64,000 nucleotides of DNA from Chitinophagaceae bacterium (GCA_019638625.1 JAHBTK010000004.1:124001-188000), one strand, 5' to 3'; shown: positions 1-8,373, counted from the first letter of the stretch. Program-made: numbers and translations. Notes: generated by a model from the letters alone, not told the origin.

Positions 1-180
1 AAAGGCCAAAGGTTCCGCACCCATCAGCTCCCGGATCGCTTTTCTGGCTTTTTTATTAAGATGCCTTTCCGCGATTTCCGCTACCACCCTGTGCCCAGTA
101 AGCCCCCATCCCATGCATTGCCGGGAGGACAGGAAAAAAGTAAACAGGAAAATAGTGGTGATAACCAATCGGCTCTTCAT
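1..180 (-). CDS. S1/P1-type nuclease, N-terminal fragment (runs off window)
   Basis: The first 60 codons of a minus-strand gene are visible, starting at an ATG whose complement ends at 180. A hydrophobic signal segment (about residues 4-18) is followed by a GWGLTGHRVVAEIAERHL stretch near residues 24-41. Mature S1/P1 nucleases begin with a Trp that binds the zinc cluster, followed closely by a Gly-His, and Trp25 and His30 here fit that pattern. Family members are secreted zinc-dependent single-strand nucleases/phosphatases of about 260-300 residues, so most of the protein lies outside the window. No zinc ligand beyond the first two can be checked. The family call rests on this N-terminal signature only. 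Confidence 0.8.
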   Translation of the reverse strand, partial: MKSRLVITTIFLFTFFLSSRQCMGWGLTGHRVVAEIAERHLNKKARKAIRELMGAEPLAF

Positions 181-238
181 ACGTCAAATTTGCTCAAAAA
201 TAAACCCTATATATTAATTATGGGTTAGGGGCAGGAAC

Positions 239-285
239 ATAAAAAACAAATTCCCGGTGTTACTACCGGGAACCTGTTTTTATTG
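239..285 (-). terminator. Rho-independent-type terminator after the Gfo/Idh/MocA gene
   Basis: A perfect 8-bp stem (251-258 TTCCCGGT with 265-272 ACCGGGAA) has a 6-nt loop. It is T-rich on both sides, so it could stop transcription in either direction. Reading the minus strand it lies downstream of the oxidoreductase stop codon at 399 and of the palindromic element between them, and is followed by a run of Ts. Confidence 0.6.
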
Positions 286-302
286 TTAAATGAAATATTG
301 CT

Positions 303-401
303 GGTGTTATGTTAAATTTAAAATGCCGTATAATATGCCACGAATAAACATTCGTGCATTCGCGACTATTGTAGAACTATAATACGTTTAACTTAACACT
401 A
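303..401. repeat. Palindromic element, copy 1 of 3
   Basis: About 99 bp, recognisably the same sequence as 3629-3733 and 33269-33375. All copies share the outer TGTTAAATTTAAAAT-like left end, the central hairpin built on GCCACGAAT and its complement, and the right end ACGTTTAACTTAACA. This copy has lost about 8 bp from the left arm of the central hairpin, so the stem is imperfect. Its right tip reads TTAACACTA, and the CTA is the complement of the TAG stop codon of the minus-strand oxidoreductase. Confidence 0.85.
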
Positions 402-1757
402 GTATTTGAATGGCTTGCCGCCTGCCATTACTTCCTGCGTTTTTGTATCAAAAGTTACTTTTTGCCCGGTGCGGAACGCCGCGTTAGACATGATAACCGC
501 TATGGAATGGTTATAACCGGCTTCTATGGAGGCGTTGGGTGTCTTACGGCTACGCACACACTCCATCCAGTTTTTAACATGCGCCATCGTAAGACTGTCG
601 CCACCGGTATCGGCATCAGTTGTCACCTTGGTGGCCAAATCATTCAGCGACATCTCCGGCAACAGGTTGGCCTTCATGCCCATCGCTTTGGCATGATTTT
701 CCCCTAACCCGCCTTCGGGGCTGATACTGTTGGTATCCAGATTGAGCGTACCACCATTGGAGTAATAAATCTCCTTTACACCTCCGGATGAGTTTGTCAT
801 ACGGGAACTGAAGATTACCTGGAACCCTTTGGAGGGATCGTTTAAAGGACCATAGTCGAAAACAGCGGTAAGCGTATCGGCATTTTTTCTGCCGTCATTC
901 CAGAGGTAAATACCTCCGTTTACGGCCACACTGCGTGGATGCGGCAGGTTGGCAAACCAGTGAACCGTATCGATCTGGTGGCACATCCACTGTCCCGGTA
1001 TACCGGAAGAATAGGGCCAGAAGAGGCGAAACTCAAGATATTTACGAGGATCGAATTTTTCGAAGGGACGGTTCATCAGGTAGCGCTTCCAGTCAGTATC
1101 TTCTTCTTTCAGCAGCGGCACCACCGAAGGGCGACGCCAGCGCCCCGGCTGGTTTACATTCCATATAAGTTCCACCATCACAATATCCCCGAACTTTCCC
1201 TGGTTTATGAAATCGTAGGCTGCCTTGTAAGTGTCGCCGCTTCTTCTCTGAGACCCTATCTGCACGATCTTTTTAGAGTCATTTACGGCTTTTAACACTG
1301 CCCTGGCATCTTCCATCGTTTCAGCCAGCGGCTTTTCGGTATAGGCGTCCCTGCCTGCTTTTACCGCTTCTACAGTATGCAGCGCATGCTGAAAGTCGGC
1401 GGTACTGATGATAACGGCATCCACATCCTTCATGGCATATAACGCATCATTGTTCACGCAGGCAGTGATATCGTGCCCTATCCTCTTCTTTATAAGAGCC
1501 TGCCCTTCTTCCCGGCGTCTTTTCCAGATATCCGATACCGCAATGATATCAAAATTATGTTCCTTGTTTAAGGATAAAAATGAGGGCAGCAAAGATCCCC
1601 GGAACCTGTCGGAATAGCCCACCACGCCTACATTCACCCGGTCATTGGCACCGATGATATTCCGGTAACTTTTTGCGCTCAGCCCCATAGTTCCCATATA
1701 GGTGGCAAGCCCTGCCATGGAGCTTTTTTTGATAAATTCCCTGCGCGAATTTTTCAT
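399..1757 (-). CDS. Gfo/Idh/MocA-family oxidoreductase, Tat-exported
   Basis: A 452-residue predicted NAD(P)-dependent sugar or polyol dehydrogenase. The N-terminus has a twin-arginine signal (SRREFIKKSS, residues 4-13) followed by a short apolar stretch. That predicts export folded with its cofactor, which is common in Bacteroidota members of this family. A Rossmann segment follows (NVGVVGYSDRFRG, about residues 42-54), then the family EKP motif in YTEKPLAETMED near residue 140, and a C-terminal GFO_IDH_MocA-like domain with HQIDTVHWF near residue 260. The substrate is not evident. A PmoA-family gene diverges from it at 1920, and these two families often occur together in sugar-catabolic regions. 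The stop codon is contributed by the tip of the palindromic repeat at 303-401. Confidence 0.88.
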   Translation of the reverse strand: MKNSRREFIKKSSMAGLATYMGTMGLSAKSYRNIIGANDRVNVGVVGYSDRFRGSLLPSFLSLNKEHNFDIIAVSDIWKRRREEGQALIKKRIGHDITACVNNDALYAMKDVDAVIISTADFQHALHTVEAVKAGRDAYTEKPLAETMEDARAVLKAVNDSKKIVQIGSQRRSGDTYKAAYDFINQGKFGDIVMVELIWNVNQPGRWRRPSVVPLLKEEDTDWKRYLMNRPFEKFDPRKYLEFRLFWPYSSGIPGQWMCHQIDTVHWFANLPHPRSVAVNGGIYLWNDGRKNADTLTAVFDYGPLNDPSKGFQVIFSSRMTNSSGGVKEIYYSNGGTLNLDTNSISPEGGLGENHAKAMGMKANLLPEMSLNDLATKVTTDADTGGDSLTMAHVKNWMECVRSRKTPNASIEAGYNHSIAVIMSNAAFRTGQKVTFDTKTQEVMAGGKPFKY

Positions 1758-1919
1758 AATAAAAATGCTTTGATGAAGATTCTAAATGTAAGAATAGTTT
1801 TTTAAAAAAAGAATTGAACCAACAGTTTATCGTATTTTGCAACCGCCGGCCAAGGCTATGTTATTTAATATAAAGAGAAGGCATTGATTGAGTGATACTA
1901 TTTTTTAAATATTAAAATC

Positions 1920-2978
1920 ATGAAAAAAAGACATTTTATTATTTTCCTAACCCTTTTAACATTTGGCTACCTCCCCGGTTTTGCCCAATCGGGTAAAGCC
2001 GAAGTGTATAAAATAGAAATTGTTCCGGCCGCGGATGGCAAAAAAGCTACTGTTACCGCCAACGGAAAACCCTTTACGGAATTGATTTTTACGGATACAC
2101 TGGAAAAACATTTTTTGTATCCCATCTATGCACCCAGTGGCGAGATCATTACCCGTGGGTTCCCTTATGCGCCCCGGCCCAACGAAGCAACAGACCACCC
2201 GCACCATGTTGGGCTGTGGCTGAATTATGAAAATGTAAACGGCCTTGATTTCTGGAATAATTCCTACGCGATCCCGGCGGAAAAAAAGGATAAATACGGC
2301 TCCATCAAGTCCGGGAAAATAGTGAAAACAAAAAGCGGGAAAAAAGGGGAGCTGAAAGTGACAGCCACCTGGGTGAACAACAAAAACCAGGTACTGCTGG
2401 ACGAAAACACTACCTTTTTCTTTAAAGCCGATGCCGATAAGAGAATTATTGACCGGGTAACCACCTTAACCGCCAAAGTAGATGTAACAATGGCGGATGT
2501 GAAAGACGGGATGCTGGGACTGCGTTTAGGGCGCGAACTGGAAATGCCCTCCAAAAAGAAACAGGAATTTACGGACGATAAGGGAAACGTAACCGTAGTG
2601 GAAAGCAGTCAGAGCACCGCTTCGGGAAATTATATCACCAGCGAGGGCAAAGAAGGGGATGATGCCTGGGGCACGCGTTCGCAATGGTGTATGTTATATG
2701 GCAAGGTAGGCAGCGATACCACCAGCGTGGTGATCATCGACCACCCCCGCAATGTTGGCTATCCTACCTACTGGCATGCCCGCGGATATGGTTTATTTTC
2801 GGCTAATCCGCTTGGACAAAAAGCGTTCAGCAATGGTAAAGAAGTACTGAACTTCAGTTTAAAACAAGGGCAATCGGTAACCTTTCGTTACCGGGTAGTG
2901 GTGGCTTCAGGCAAACAACCCTTGCAGAAAGATGAAGTCAATCTCCTGGCGGGCGACTTCTTTCAAACCGTCAAATAA
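1920..2978 (+). CDS. PmoA family protein (DUF6807), secreted
   Basis: 352 residues with a clear signal peptide ending after GFAQS (about residue 24). The central ATDHPHHVGLWLNYENVNG stretch (about residues 90-108) with its His-Pro-His-His cluster is characteristic of DUF6807. That family is called PmoA-like by similarity only; these are not particulate methane monooxygenase subunits. In Bacteroidota they sit next to Gfo/Idh/MocA oxidoreductases and sugar-related genes, as here with the divergent gene ending at 399. The biochemical role is unknown. The ATG at 1920 is kept because the signal peptide begins at once. Confidence 0.8.
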   Translation: MKKRHFIIFLTLLTFGYLPGFAQSGKAEVYKIEIVPAADGKKATVTANGKPFTELIFTDTLEKHFLYPIYAPSGEIITRGFPYAPRPNEATDHPHHVGLWLNYENVNGLDFWNNSYAIPAEKKDKYGSIKSGKIVKTKSGKKGELKVTATWVNNKNQVLLDENTTFFFKADADKRIIDRVTTLTAKVDVTMADVKDGMLGLRLGRELEMPSKKKQEFTDDKGNVTVVESSQSTASGNYITSEGKEGDDAWGTRSQWCMLYGKVGSDTTSVVIIDHPRNVGYPTYWHARGYGLFSANPLGQKAFSNGKEVLNFSLKQGQSVTFRYRVVVASGKQPLQKDEVNLLAGDFFQTVK

Positions 2979-3037
2979 TATAATTGATGTTGATTGATGG
3001 CTAGCATATATTTTTACAGTCTAAATAAACAAACATT

Positions 3038-3631
3038 ATGAAAAAAGGAACCCTTACTTTAATAATCATACTTGGCGTTATTCTGCTATTTGCCGGCTGC
3101 GGTTGCGGTAAGTATAATGGTTTGGTAACCGCTGACCAGGAAGTGAAAACTGCCACTGCCAACATCGAAGCACAGTATCAGCGGCGTGCGGATCTATATA
3201 ACAGCGTGATCAAAACAATTGAAGGTTCTGCCAACTTCGAAAAAAGCACTTTGAAAGAAGTGCTGGAAGCCCGGTCGAAAGCCACCAGTATCACTCTTAA
3301 TATTGACGACCCTGCTTCGCTGCAACGTTTCCAGGAAGCGCAGGCGCAATTGCAGGGCTCTTTCAGCAGGTTGATAGCCGTGGCGGAAAACTACCCCGAT
3401 CTGAAAACCACGCAGTCATTCCGCGATTTTCAAACACAACAGGAAGGAACAGAGAACCGGATCAATACCGCGCGGATTGACTTTAATAATAAGGTACAAA
3501 CTTATAACCTGCTCGTCAGAACGTTTCCGGGGAATATTTTCGCGGGCATTTTCGGATTTAAGGAAAAAGCCCAGTTTCAGTCAGACTCCGGCGCGAACAA
3601 GGTTCCGGATATCAACTTTGATATTAAATAG
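3038..3631 (+). CDS. LemA family protein, lipoprotein-like N-terminus
   Basis: 197 residues. One hydrophobic segment (about residues 5-20) ends in FAGCGCGKYNG, which could act as a lipobox or as the single N-terminal membrane anchor usual in LemA proteins. The rest is predicted helical and carries the LemA patterns YQRRADLYNSVIKT (residues 48-61), an ENYPDLKTTQSF-like motif (residues 122-133) and GTENRINTARIDFN (residues 141-154). The molecular role of LemA proteins is not settled. It leads a three-gene set with two TPM-domain proteins, a recurring bacterial combination linked to envelope functions. The stop codon at 3629-3631 is the first TAG of palindromic element copy 2. Confidence 0.92.
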   Translation: MKKGTLTLIIILGVILLFAGCGCGKYNGLVTADQEVKTATANIEAQYQRRADLYNSVIKTIEGSANFEKSTLKEVLEARSKATSITLNIDDPASLQRFQEAQAQLQGSFSRLIAVAENYPDLKTTQSFRDFQTQQEGTENRINTARIDFNNKVQTYNLLVRTFPGNIFAGIFGFKEKAQFQSDSGANKVPDINFDIK

Positions 3632-3733
3632 TACTATGTTAAATTTAAAATGTTGTATAATATGCCACGAATGCACGAACAAATATTCGTGCATTCGCGG
3701 CTATTGCAAAACTATAATACGTTTAACTTAACA
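3629..3733. repeat. Palindromic element, copy 2 of 3
   Basis: About 105 bp between lemA and the first TPM gene. The central stem is nearly perfect (GCCACGAATGCACGAA paired with TTCGTGCATTCGCGGC across a short AT-rich loop). The left tip starts with the TAG stop codon of lemA (TAGTACTATGTTAAA) and the right tip ends in TTAACA, seven bases before the next start codon. It lies inside what reads as one operon, so it should be transcribed as a hairpin between cistrons. There is no T-run after the stem, so terminator function is not favoured. Confidence 0.88.
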
Positions 3734-3739
3734 GTAACT

Positions 3740-4201
3740 ATGTTTTCGCTTTTCAGAAAAAAGATACGGTATTTTTTTTCGCAAGAAGAAAATGAACGCA
3801 TCGTTGCTGCCATAAAAGCCGCAGAACAACAAACCAGCGGGGAGATACGCATCTATATTGAAAGCCATTGCCGGTTTGTAGACCCGGTAGACAGAGCCCT
3901 GGAGGTGTTTTACGGCCTGAAGATGGAACAAACGGCGCAACGCAACGGCGTGTTATTATATATCGCGCTGCAGGATCACCAGTTGGCAATCTATGGCGAT
4001 GAAGGTATTCATCAAAAAGTGGGAGGAGAGTTCTGGAACGAAGAAGTGAAACATATTTTAAGCGAGTTTAATGCCAATCATTTTGCAGACGGAATTGTAC
4101 TGGTGGTAAAAGAAATAGGGGAAGCGCTGAAGCATCATTTCCCCTATGATGGCGATACGGATAAAAATGAGCTCCCTGATGATATCGTTTTTGGGCGCTA
4201 A
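3740..4201 (+). CDS. TPM-domain protein (cytosolic-type partner of LemA)
   Basis: 153 residues from the ATG at 3740. The reading frame is open upstream to 3650, but that extension is the palindromic element and is not expected to be coding. The protein starts with a basic, amphipathic MFSLFRKKIRYF stretch and lacks a signal peptide. TPM-like features include the SGEIRIYIESHCRF strand region (about residues 33-46), AQRNGVLLYIAL (about residues 73-84), LAIYGDEGIHQKVG (about residues 89-102) and a C-terminal FADGIVLVVKEIGEALKHHF helix. TPM (TLP18.3/Psb32/MOLO-1) domains have been linked to phosphatase or complex-maintenance roles; the role here is not known. It overlaps the frame of the next TPM gene only if that gene's improbable upstream start is used. 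Confidence 0.85.
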   Translation: MFSLFRKKIRYFFSQEENERIVAAIKAAEQQTSGEIRIYIESHCRFVDPVDRALEVFYGLKMEQTAQRNGVLLYIALQDHQLAIYGDEGIHQKVGGEFWNEEVKHILSEFNANHFADGIVLVVKEIGEALKHHFPYDGDTDKNELPDDIVFGR

Positions 4202-4238
4202 AAAAGGAAAAGGCAGTAAACCACTGCATAGTCAATTA

Positions 4239-5027
4239 ATGAGGAAGTTTTTAGTTTTCATATTGATCCTGTTTATTTCCCCTGTTTTTGCGCAGGTGGA
4301 AAAGGTTATTCCTGATGCACCCAGTCCGCAGCGCCTGGTAAACGACTTTACCAAAACGCTTACAGACCTGCAGGTGCAGCACCTGGAGAACAAACTGGTG
4401 CACTATGACGATACAACTTCCAACCAGATCGTAGTAGCGGTAGTGGATAAACTGGGAGGTTATGACCCTTATGAATATGCGACTGCACTGGGCAGGAAAT
4501 GGGGTGTAGGGAACAAAGACTTTAACAACGGAGTGGTATTGCTGGTGGCCGTAGGTGACAGAAAGGTATTTATAGCGCCCGGATACGGACTGGAAGGCGC
4601 ATTGCCTGACCTTACCTGCAAACAGATCGTAGAATATGAGATACTGCCGAATTTCCGGGGGAATGATTATTATGCCGGAATAGAAAGGGGTACAGACGCT
4701 ATTATGAAGGCAGCCGCCGGAGAATACACCCCCCCCAAAGGATATGCAGACAGGGGTAAAAAGGGAGGCGTTCCGGTCATTTTTATTATTATAGGCGTCA
4801 TTATACTTGTAATTATTTTTTCCCGTGGTGGCGGGGGCGGTGGCACGATGACCAGAAGGGGATATACGGATAGCAATGTGCCACCTATTCTGTGGTTCCC
4901 GGGCGGAGGAAGCAGCCGCGGTGGCGGATGGAGTGGAGGCGGCGGCTGGAGCGGCGGTGGTGGGGGTGGATTTGGCGGCTTCGGTGGGGGTGGCTTCGGC
5001 GGAGGTGGCGCCGGTGGAAGCTGGTAG
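4239..5027 (+). CDS. TPM-domain membrane protein with glycine-rich tail (YgcG-like)
   Basis: 262 residues from the ATG at 4239, chosen because MRKFLVFILILFISPVFAQ is a classic signal peptide. The open frame upstream to 4146 overlaps the preceding gene and is discarded. The exported TPM domain covers about residues 22-165 (LVNDFTKTLTDLQVQHLENK, KWGVGNKDFNNGVVLLVA, FIAPGYGLEGALPD). A single transmembrane helix follows (PVIFIIIGVIILVIIFS, about residues 175-191), then an extreme Gly/Ser/Trp-rich tail to the C-terminus. This is the standard YgcG layout: extracytoplasmic TPM, one helix, and a flexible Gly-rich tail of unknown function. It is the third gene of the lemA-TPM-TPM set. Confidence 0.88.
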   Translation: MRKFLVFILILFISPVFAQVEKVIPDAPSPQRLVNDFTKTLTDLQVQHLENKLVHYDDTTSNQIVVAVVDKLGGYDPYEYATALGRKWGVGNKDFNNGVVLLVAVGDRKVFIAPGYGLEGALPDLTCKQIVEYEILPNFRGNDYYAGIERGTDAIMKAAAGEYTPPKGYADRGKKGGVPVIFIIIGVIILVIIFSRGGGGGGTMTRRGYTDSNVPPILWFPGGGSSRGGGWSGGGGWSGGGGGGFGGFGGGGFGGGGAGGSW

Positions 5028-5053
5028 GCAAGTGATAAGTAGTAAGCAGACAG

Positions 5054-5082
5054 CGGTAAGTTAGTTGACTAACGGCTTACCG
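5054..5082. terminator. Hairpin after the lemA-TPM-TPM genes
   Basis: CGGTAA and GTTAG (5054-5064) pair with CTAAC and TTACCG across a TTGA loop, with a small bulge on the right side. It sits in a TAAG/CTTA-rich spacer between the stop at 5027 and the start at 5117. No long T-run follows, so it is only terminator-like. Confidence 0.45.
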
Positions 5083-5116
5083 GTTGCGGGTGCATGCGAA
5101 TAATTAACTTAGAGGG

Positions 5117-5980
5117 ATGCAAAGAATTCCTGAATCAGAACTGATACTCAACAGCCGGGGAGCAGTTTATCATCTTGATCTGTTGCCCGTAGAACTGGCG
5201 CCCTGGGTAATTACTGTGGGCGATCCTGACAGGGTAAAGGAGGTGAGCAAACATTTTGACAGGCTTGAATTTGCACGAACGCACCGCGAATTTGTTACCC
5301 ATACAGGATGGTTGGGGAAAAAAAGAATTTCAGTGGTTTCAACGGGTATCGGAACCGATAATATTGATATCGTGCTGAATGAACTGGACGCCCTGGTGAA
5401 CATCGACTTTACTGCGCGGGTAGTAAAACCCTCATTAACCGCACTGAATATCATCCGTGTAGGTACTTCCGGTTCGCTGCAGGAGGAGGTTCCCGTAGAT
5501 AGCTTTGTAACAAGTACTCATGGAATAGGAGTAGACAATCTTCTTCATTTTTACCGTTGTGAACAAAACGCGGAAGAAACATCGCTGTTGCAGGCTTTTG
5601 TTACGCACACACAATTCCCGGCACCCTATATCGGCAGCGCCAGTGTTGGTTTGCTGAAACATTTTGTAGAGGGATTTCATCCGGGCATTACCGTCACCTG
5701 TCCCGGCTTCTATGGCCCGCAGGGAAGAGTTTTAAGGCTGGGACTGGCCAACCCTGAATGGATTGACCGCCTCCGCTCTTTTCAACTGGGACGTCACAGG
5801 ATAGCCAACTTCGAAATGGAAACTTCCGGCATCTACGGGTTAGGAAACCTCCTGGGGCATCATTGCCTCAGCCTCAATGCCATTGTAGCCAACCGGGTGG
5901 TGCAGCAGTTCAGCAAAAATAGCGCAGCGCTTATTGAAAAGCTTATAACCAGTACCCTGGAAAGAATTGAATCAATTTAA
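5117..5980 (+). CDS. Nucleoside phosphorylase (uridine phosphorylase-like)
   Basis: 287 residues of the PNP/UDP phosphorylase superfamily, which split a nucleoside with phosphate into base and ribose-1-phosphate in pyrimidine/purine salvage. Family signatures are VITVGDPDRVKEVSKHF (residues 32-48, phosphate-binding loop), RISVVSTGIGTDNIDIVLNE (residues 70-89), IIRVGTSGSLQEEVPVDSF (about residues 112-130) and NFEMETSGIYGLGNLLGHH (about residues 235-253, with the ribose-binding Met-Glu). No signal peptide is seen, so it should be cytosolic. Length and motifs fit uridine phosphorylases, but base preference cannot be fixed from sequence alone. Confidence 0.88.
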   Translation: MQRIPESELILNSRGAVYHLDLLPVELAPWVITVGDPDRVKEVSKHFDRLEFARTHREFVTHTGWLGKKRISVVSTGIGTDNIDIVLNELDALVNIDFTARVVKPSLTALNIIRVGTSGSLQEEVPVDSFVTSTHGIGVDNLLHFYRCEQNAEETSLLQAFVTHTQFPAPYIGSASVGLLKHFVEGFHPGITVTCPGFYGPQGRVLRLGLANPEWIDRLRSFQLGRHRIANFEMETSGIYGLGNLLGHHCLSLNAIVANRVVQQFSKNSAALIEKLITSTLERIESI

Positions 5981-6069
5981 ATTTGATATATAAAACTTTC
6001 TGTAATACACTTTTTATCCAGATTTTTACCATACAACCGGCATAGATCTCAAATTTAAACTGCAATACT

Positions 6070-6077
6070 TACCTTTG
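6070..6077 (+). promoter_or_regulatory. Bacteroidota -7 box (TACCTTTG) for the E2 gene
   Basis: TACCTTTG matches TAnnTTTG in the 187-bp gap before the E2 gene. Transcription would start near 6084, leaving a leader of about 85 nt. No good TTTG element is seen about 20 bp upstream, so the call rests on the -7 box and its position. Confidence 0.4.
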
Positions 6078-6167
6078 AACTACCTGGCCCGGCTGCATTT
6101 AATTTTCAGGCGGATGTGCCGTTAATAGATTTGAAAACAGTCTTACAGGAAAAAGTACAATTTTAAT

Positions 6168-7487
6168 ATGGCTATAGTAGACCTGGTGATGCCCAAGTTA
6201 GGCGAGAGTATAATGGAAGCAACCATTTTGCGCTGGCATAAAAAGGTGGGCGATCCTATTGACATGGATGAAACACTGCTGGAGATTGCTACGGATAAAG
6301 TAGATAGTGAAGTACCCTCGTCCGTGCAGGGTACTATAGACGCTCTGTTATATGAGGAAAACGACGTGGTGCCCATTGGGGCGGTTATTGCCAGGATCAA
6401 CACCAACGGTATATTGCCTGCAGAAGAAATTATACCACAGCCGGTTCAGGAAGAGCCTGCCGCCCCTGTAGCGGAAGTACCCTATCAACCCCTGGAAATT
6501 AAACTTCCCAAACTGGAAGGCGCCGCCAGGTTTTATTCCCCGCTGGTATTGAATATAGCTGCCAACGAAGGTATCAGTCTTGCTGAACTGGAAAAAATTC
6601 CGGGAACCGGCAACGAAGGCCGTGTAACCAAAAAAGATATTCTGCAGTGGATCCAAAGCGGCGGAAAACAGGAACCTGCCATCCCGGAAGGAAAAGCACC
6701 GGCCACAGAAACCAGGCTTCAACCGGCAGCAGTTGATGTGAAAGAAGAAATACCGGAACAAATCCCGGAATACGGCGATAATGTGGAGGTGGTGGAGATG
6801 GACCGCATGCGCAAGCTGATAGCAAAGCATATGGTAGACAGTAAAAAGACCAGTGCCCATGTAACCAGTTTTGCCGAATGTGATGTCACTAATATTGTTT
6901 TGTGGAGAGAGAAGATAAAAAAAGCCTTCGAGCAGCAGGAAGGAGAAAAGATCACTTTTACGCCGCTATTTATAGAAGCGGTGGTTAAGTGCATCAAAAA
7001 GCACCCCTGGCTGAACGCGAGTGTAGATGATGATAAACTCATTGTTCGTAAGGATATCAATATTGGCATGGCTACCGCGCTGCCATCCGGCAACCTGATC
7101 GTTCCGGTGATTAAAGAAGCTGATTTTTTGAATCTGACCGGTCTCACCAAAAAAATAAATCACCTGGCAAATGCGGCGCGTAACAACAAATTAAAGCCGG
7201 ATGATACACAGGGCGCCACTTTCACGGTTACCAACATCGGCAGCTTTGGCAGCCTGATGGGCACTCCTATCATCAACCAGCCACAGGTAGCGATACTGGC
7301 TATAGGCGCTATTAAAAAACGTCCTGTGGTAGTGGAAACCGCCCAGGGAGACAGCATTGCCATTCGCCATATGATGTTCCTGTCGCTTAGCTACGACCAT
7401 CGGGTTATCGACGGCGCTTTGGGCTCTACTTTCCTGAGTGCTGTAGTAAACGAGCTGGAGAGTTTTAATGTCAACAGGACGGTATAG
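6168..7487 (+). CDS. 2-oxoacid dehydrogenase E2 (dihydrolipoamide acyltransferase)
   Basis: 439 residues, the acyltransferase core of a pyruvate or branched-chain 2-oxoacid dehydrogenase complex. Domain order is a lipoyl domain (residues 1-78) with lipoyl-Lys44 in EIATDKVDSEVP, a Pro/Glu/Ala-rich linker, a peripheral E3-binding domain (about residues 124-160, with AANEGISLAELEKIPGTG and RVTKKDI), a second linker, and a CATase domain from about residue 205. The catalytic His411 and Asp415 lie in SYDHRVIDG near the C-terminus. No E1 or E3 genes lie nearby. The single lipoyl domain and TDKVDSEVPS motif resemble branched-chain-type E2s, but the substrate is not certain. Confidence 0.92.
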   Translation: MAIVDLVMPKLGESIMEATILRWHKKVGDPIDMDETLLEIATDKVDSEVPSSVQGTIDALLYEENDVVPIGAVIARINTNGILPAEEIIPQPVQEEPAAPVAEVPYQPLEIKLPKLEGAARFYSPLVLNIAANEGISLAELEKIPGTGNEGRVTKKDILQWIQSGGKQEPAIPEGKAPATETRLQPAAVDVKEEIPEQIPEYGDNVEVVEMDRMRKLIAKHMVDSKKTSAHVTSFAECDVTNIVLWREKIKKAFEQQEGEKITFTPLFIEAVVKCIKKHPWLNASVDDDKLIVRKDINIGMATALPSGNLIVPVIKEADFLNLTGLTKKINHLANAARNNKLKPDDTQGATFTVTNIGSFGSLMGTPIINQPQVAILAIGAIKKRPVVVETAQGDSIAIRHMMFLSLSYDHRVIDGALGSTFLSAVVNELESFNVNRTV

Positions 7488-7781
7488 GTCATTTGTTGAT
7501 TCCATTGATGTTCTCCGAAGGACCTCAACTCCCGGCTATATGCGTTTGAACTCTACAGCAGGTGGACAATGCATATATTAGTTTGAACCTCCCGCGCAAT
7601 GTCCCCTGCCTGCGCACAAAGCTTTACACCGGAGATATTGCAGGAGAAGCAAAAGAGAAGTTTCCTGCACCTCACCGTATTCCTGATAGAAGTGAGAAAT
7701 CCCCCGATAAAAAGGAGATGCCCCGCTACGCTGCAAACATGTCATTGGTACGCGGAACAGATCTGTAGAAGTTTTAATTGG
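7488..7781. other. Intergenic region without a recognisable gene
   Basis: About 290 bp between the E2 stop and the DUF488 start. It holds a 68-codon open frame (7562-7768, plus strand) that resembles no family I know and lacks supporting features. The DUF488 frame is also open back to 7599, but family similarity begins only at about 7830. No repeat or hairpin stood out. Confidence 0.5.
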
Positions 7782-8363
7782 ATGGATAATAGTTTTAATT
7801 TTGACATCAGCAACATGGACTCACCCGGCAAACATATCGTTTACACAATAGGACATTCCACGCATAGCCTGGATGAATTTATAGCGATGCTGCAATCTTT
7901 CAGGATAAAGATCCTGGCAGATATCCGGGGGTTACCCGGTTCACGAAAGTTTCCGCAATTTGACAAGGAAAACCTGGAAATATCCCTGAAGGAAAACAGT
8001 ATACAATACATACACCTGAAAGAGCTGGGCGGCAGAAGAAAGGTGCATAAGGACTCAAAGAATAACCGGTGGCGGAATACTTCTTTCCGGGGTTATGCAG
8101 ATTATATGGAAACCGAAGGATTTGAAAAAGGCATTGCCGAACTGGAAGCAACAGCCCTGCAGGCGCCCACCGCTTATATGTGTGCCGAGGCGGTCTGGTG
8201 GCGTTGCCACCGCTCCATGGTATCTGATTACCTGAAAGCAAGAGGCTGGACGGTTTTACACATTATGGCTGTTGGCAAAGCTGAAGAACATTCCTATACA
8301 TCGCCTGCAAGGGTGGCAGGCAATCATGTTTTTTATTATGACGATGAGCTGTTTAACCAATAA
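7782..8363 (+). CDS. DUF488 domain-containing protein
   Basis: 193 residues from the ATG at 7782; a second ATG at 7815 is equally possible and removes 11 residues. The family pattern starts with YTIGHSTHSLDEF and ADIRGLPGSRKFPQFD. It continues with HLKELGGRRKVHKDSKN and ends with CAEAVWWRCHRSMVSDYL, whose Cys/His residues are conserved in DUF488. No enzymatic activity is established for the family. The next gene, a DUF2945 protein, starts 10 bp after the stop, so the two are probably co-transcribed. No signal peptide; presumably cytosolic. Confidence 0.85.
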   Translation: MDNSFNFDISNMDSPGKHIVYTIGHSTHSLDEFIAMLQSFRIKILADIRGLPGSRKFPQFDKENLEISLKENSIQYIHLKELGGRRKVHKDSKNNRWRNTSFRGYADYMETEGFEKGIAELEATALQAPTAYMCAEAVWWRCHRSMVSDYLKARGWTVLHIMAVGKAEEHSYTSPARVAGNHVFYYDDELFNQ

Positions 8364-8373
8364 AAAATATATT

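Noticed and set aside
303..401. Palindromic element as a Rho-independent terminator
   Set aside because: None of the copies has a T-run after the stem, and copy 1 is followed by a separate, conventional terminator.
3650..3739. N-terminal extension of the first TPM protein
   Set aside because: It is translated palindromic repeat; the same DNA occurs at two unrelated places, and the TPM family start fits 3740.
7562..7768. 68-codon plus-strand frame between E2 and DUF488
   Set aside because: No family resemblance, no promoter and no signal; it may be chance.
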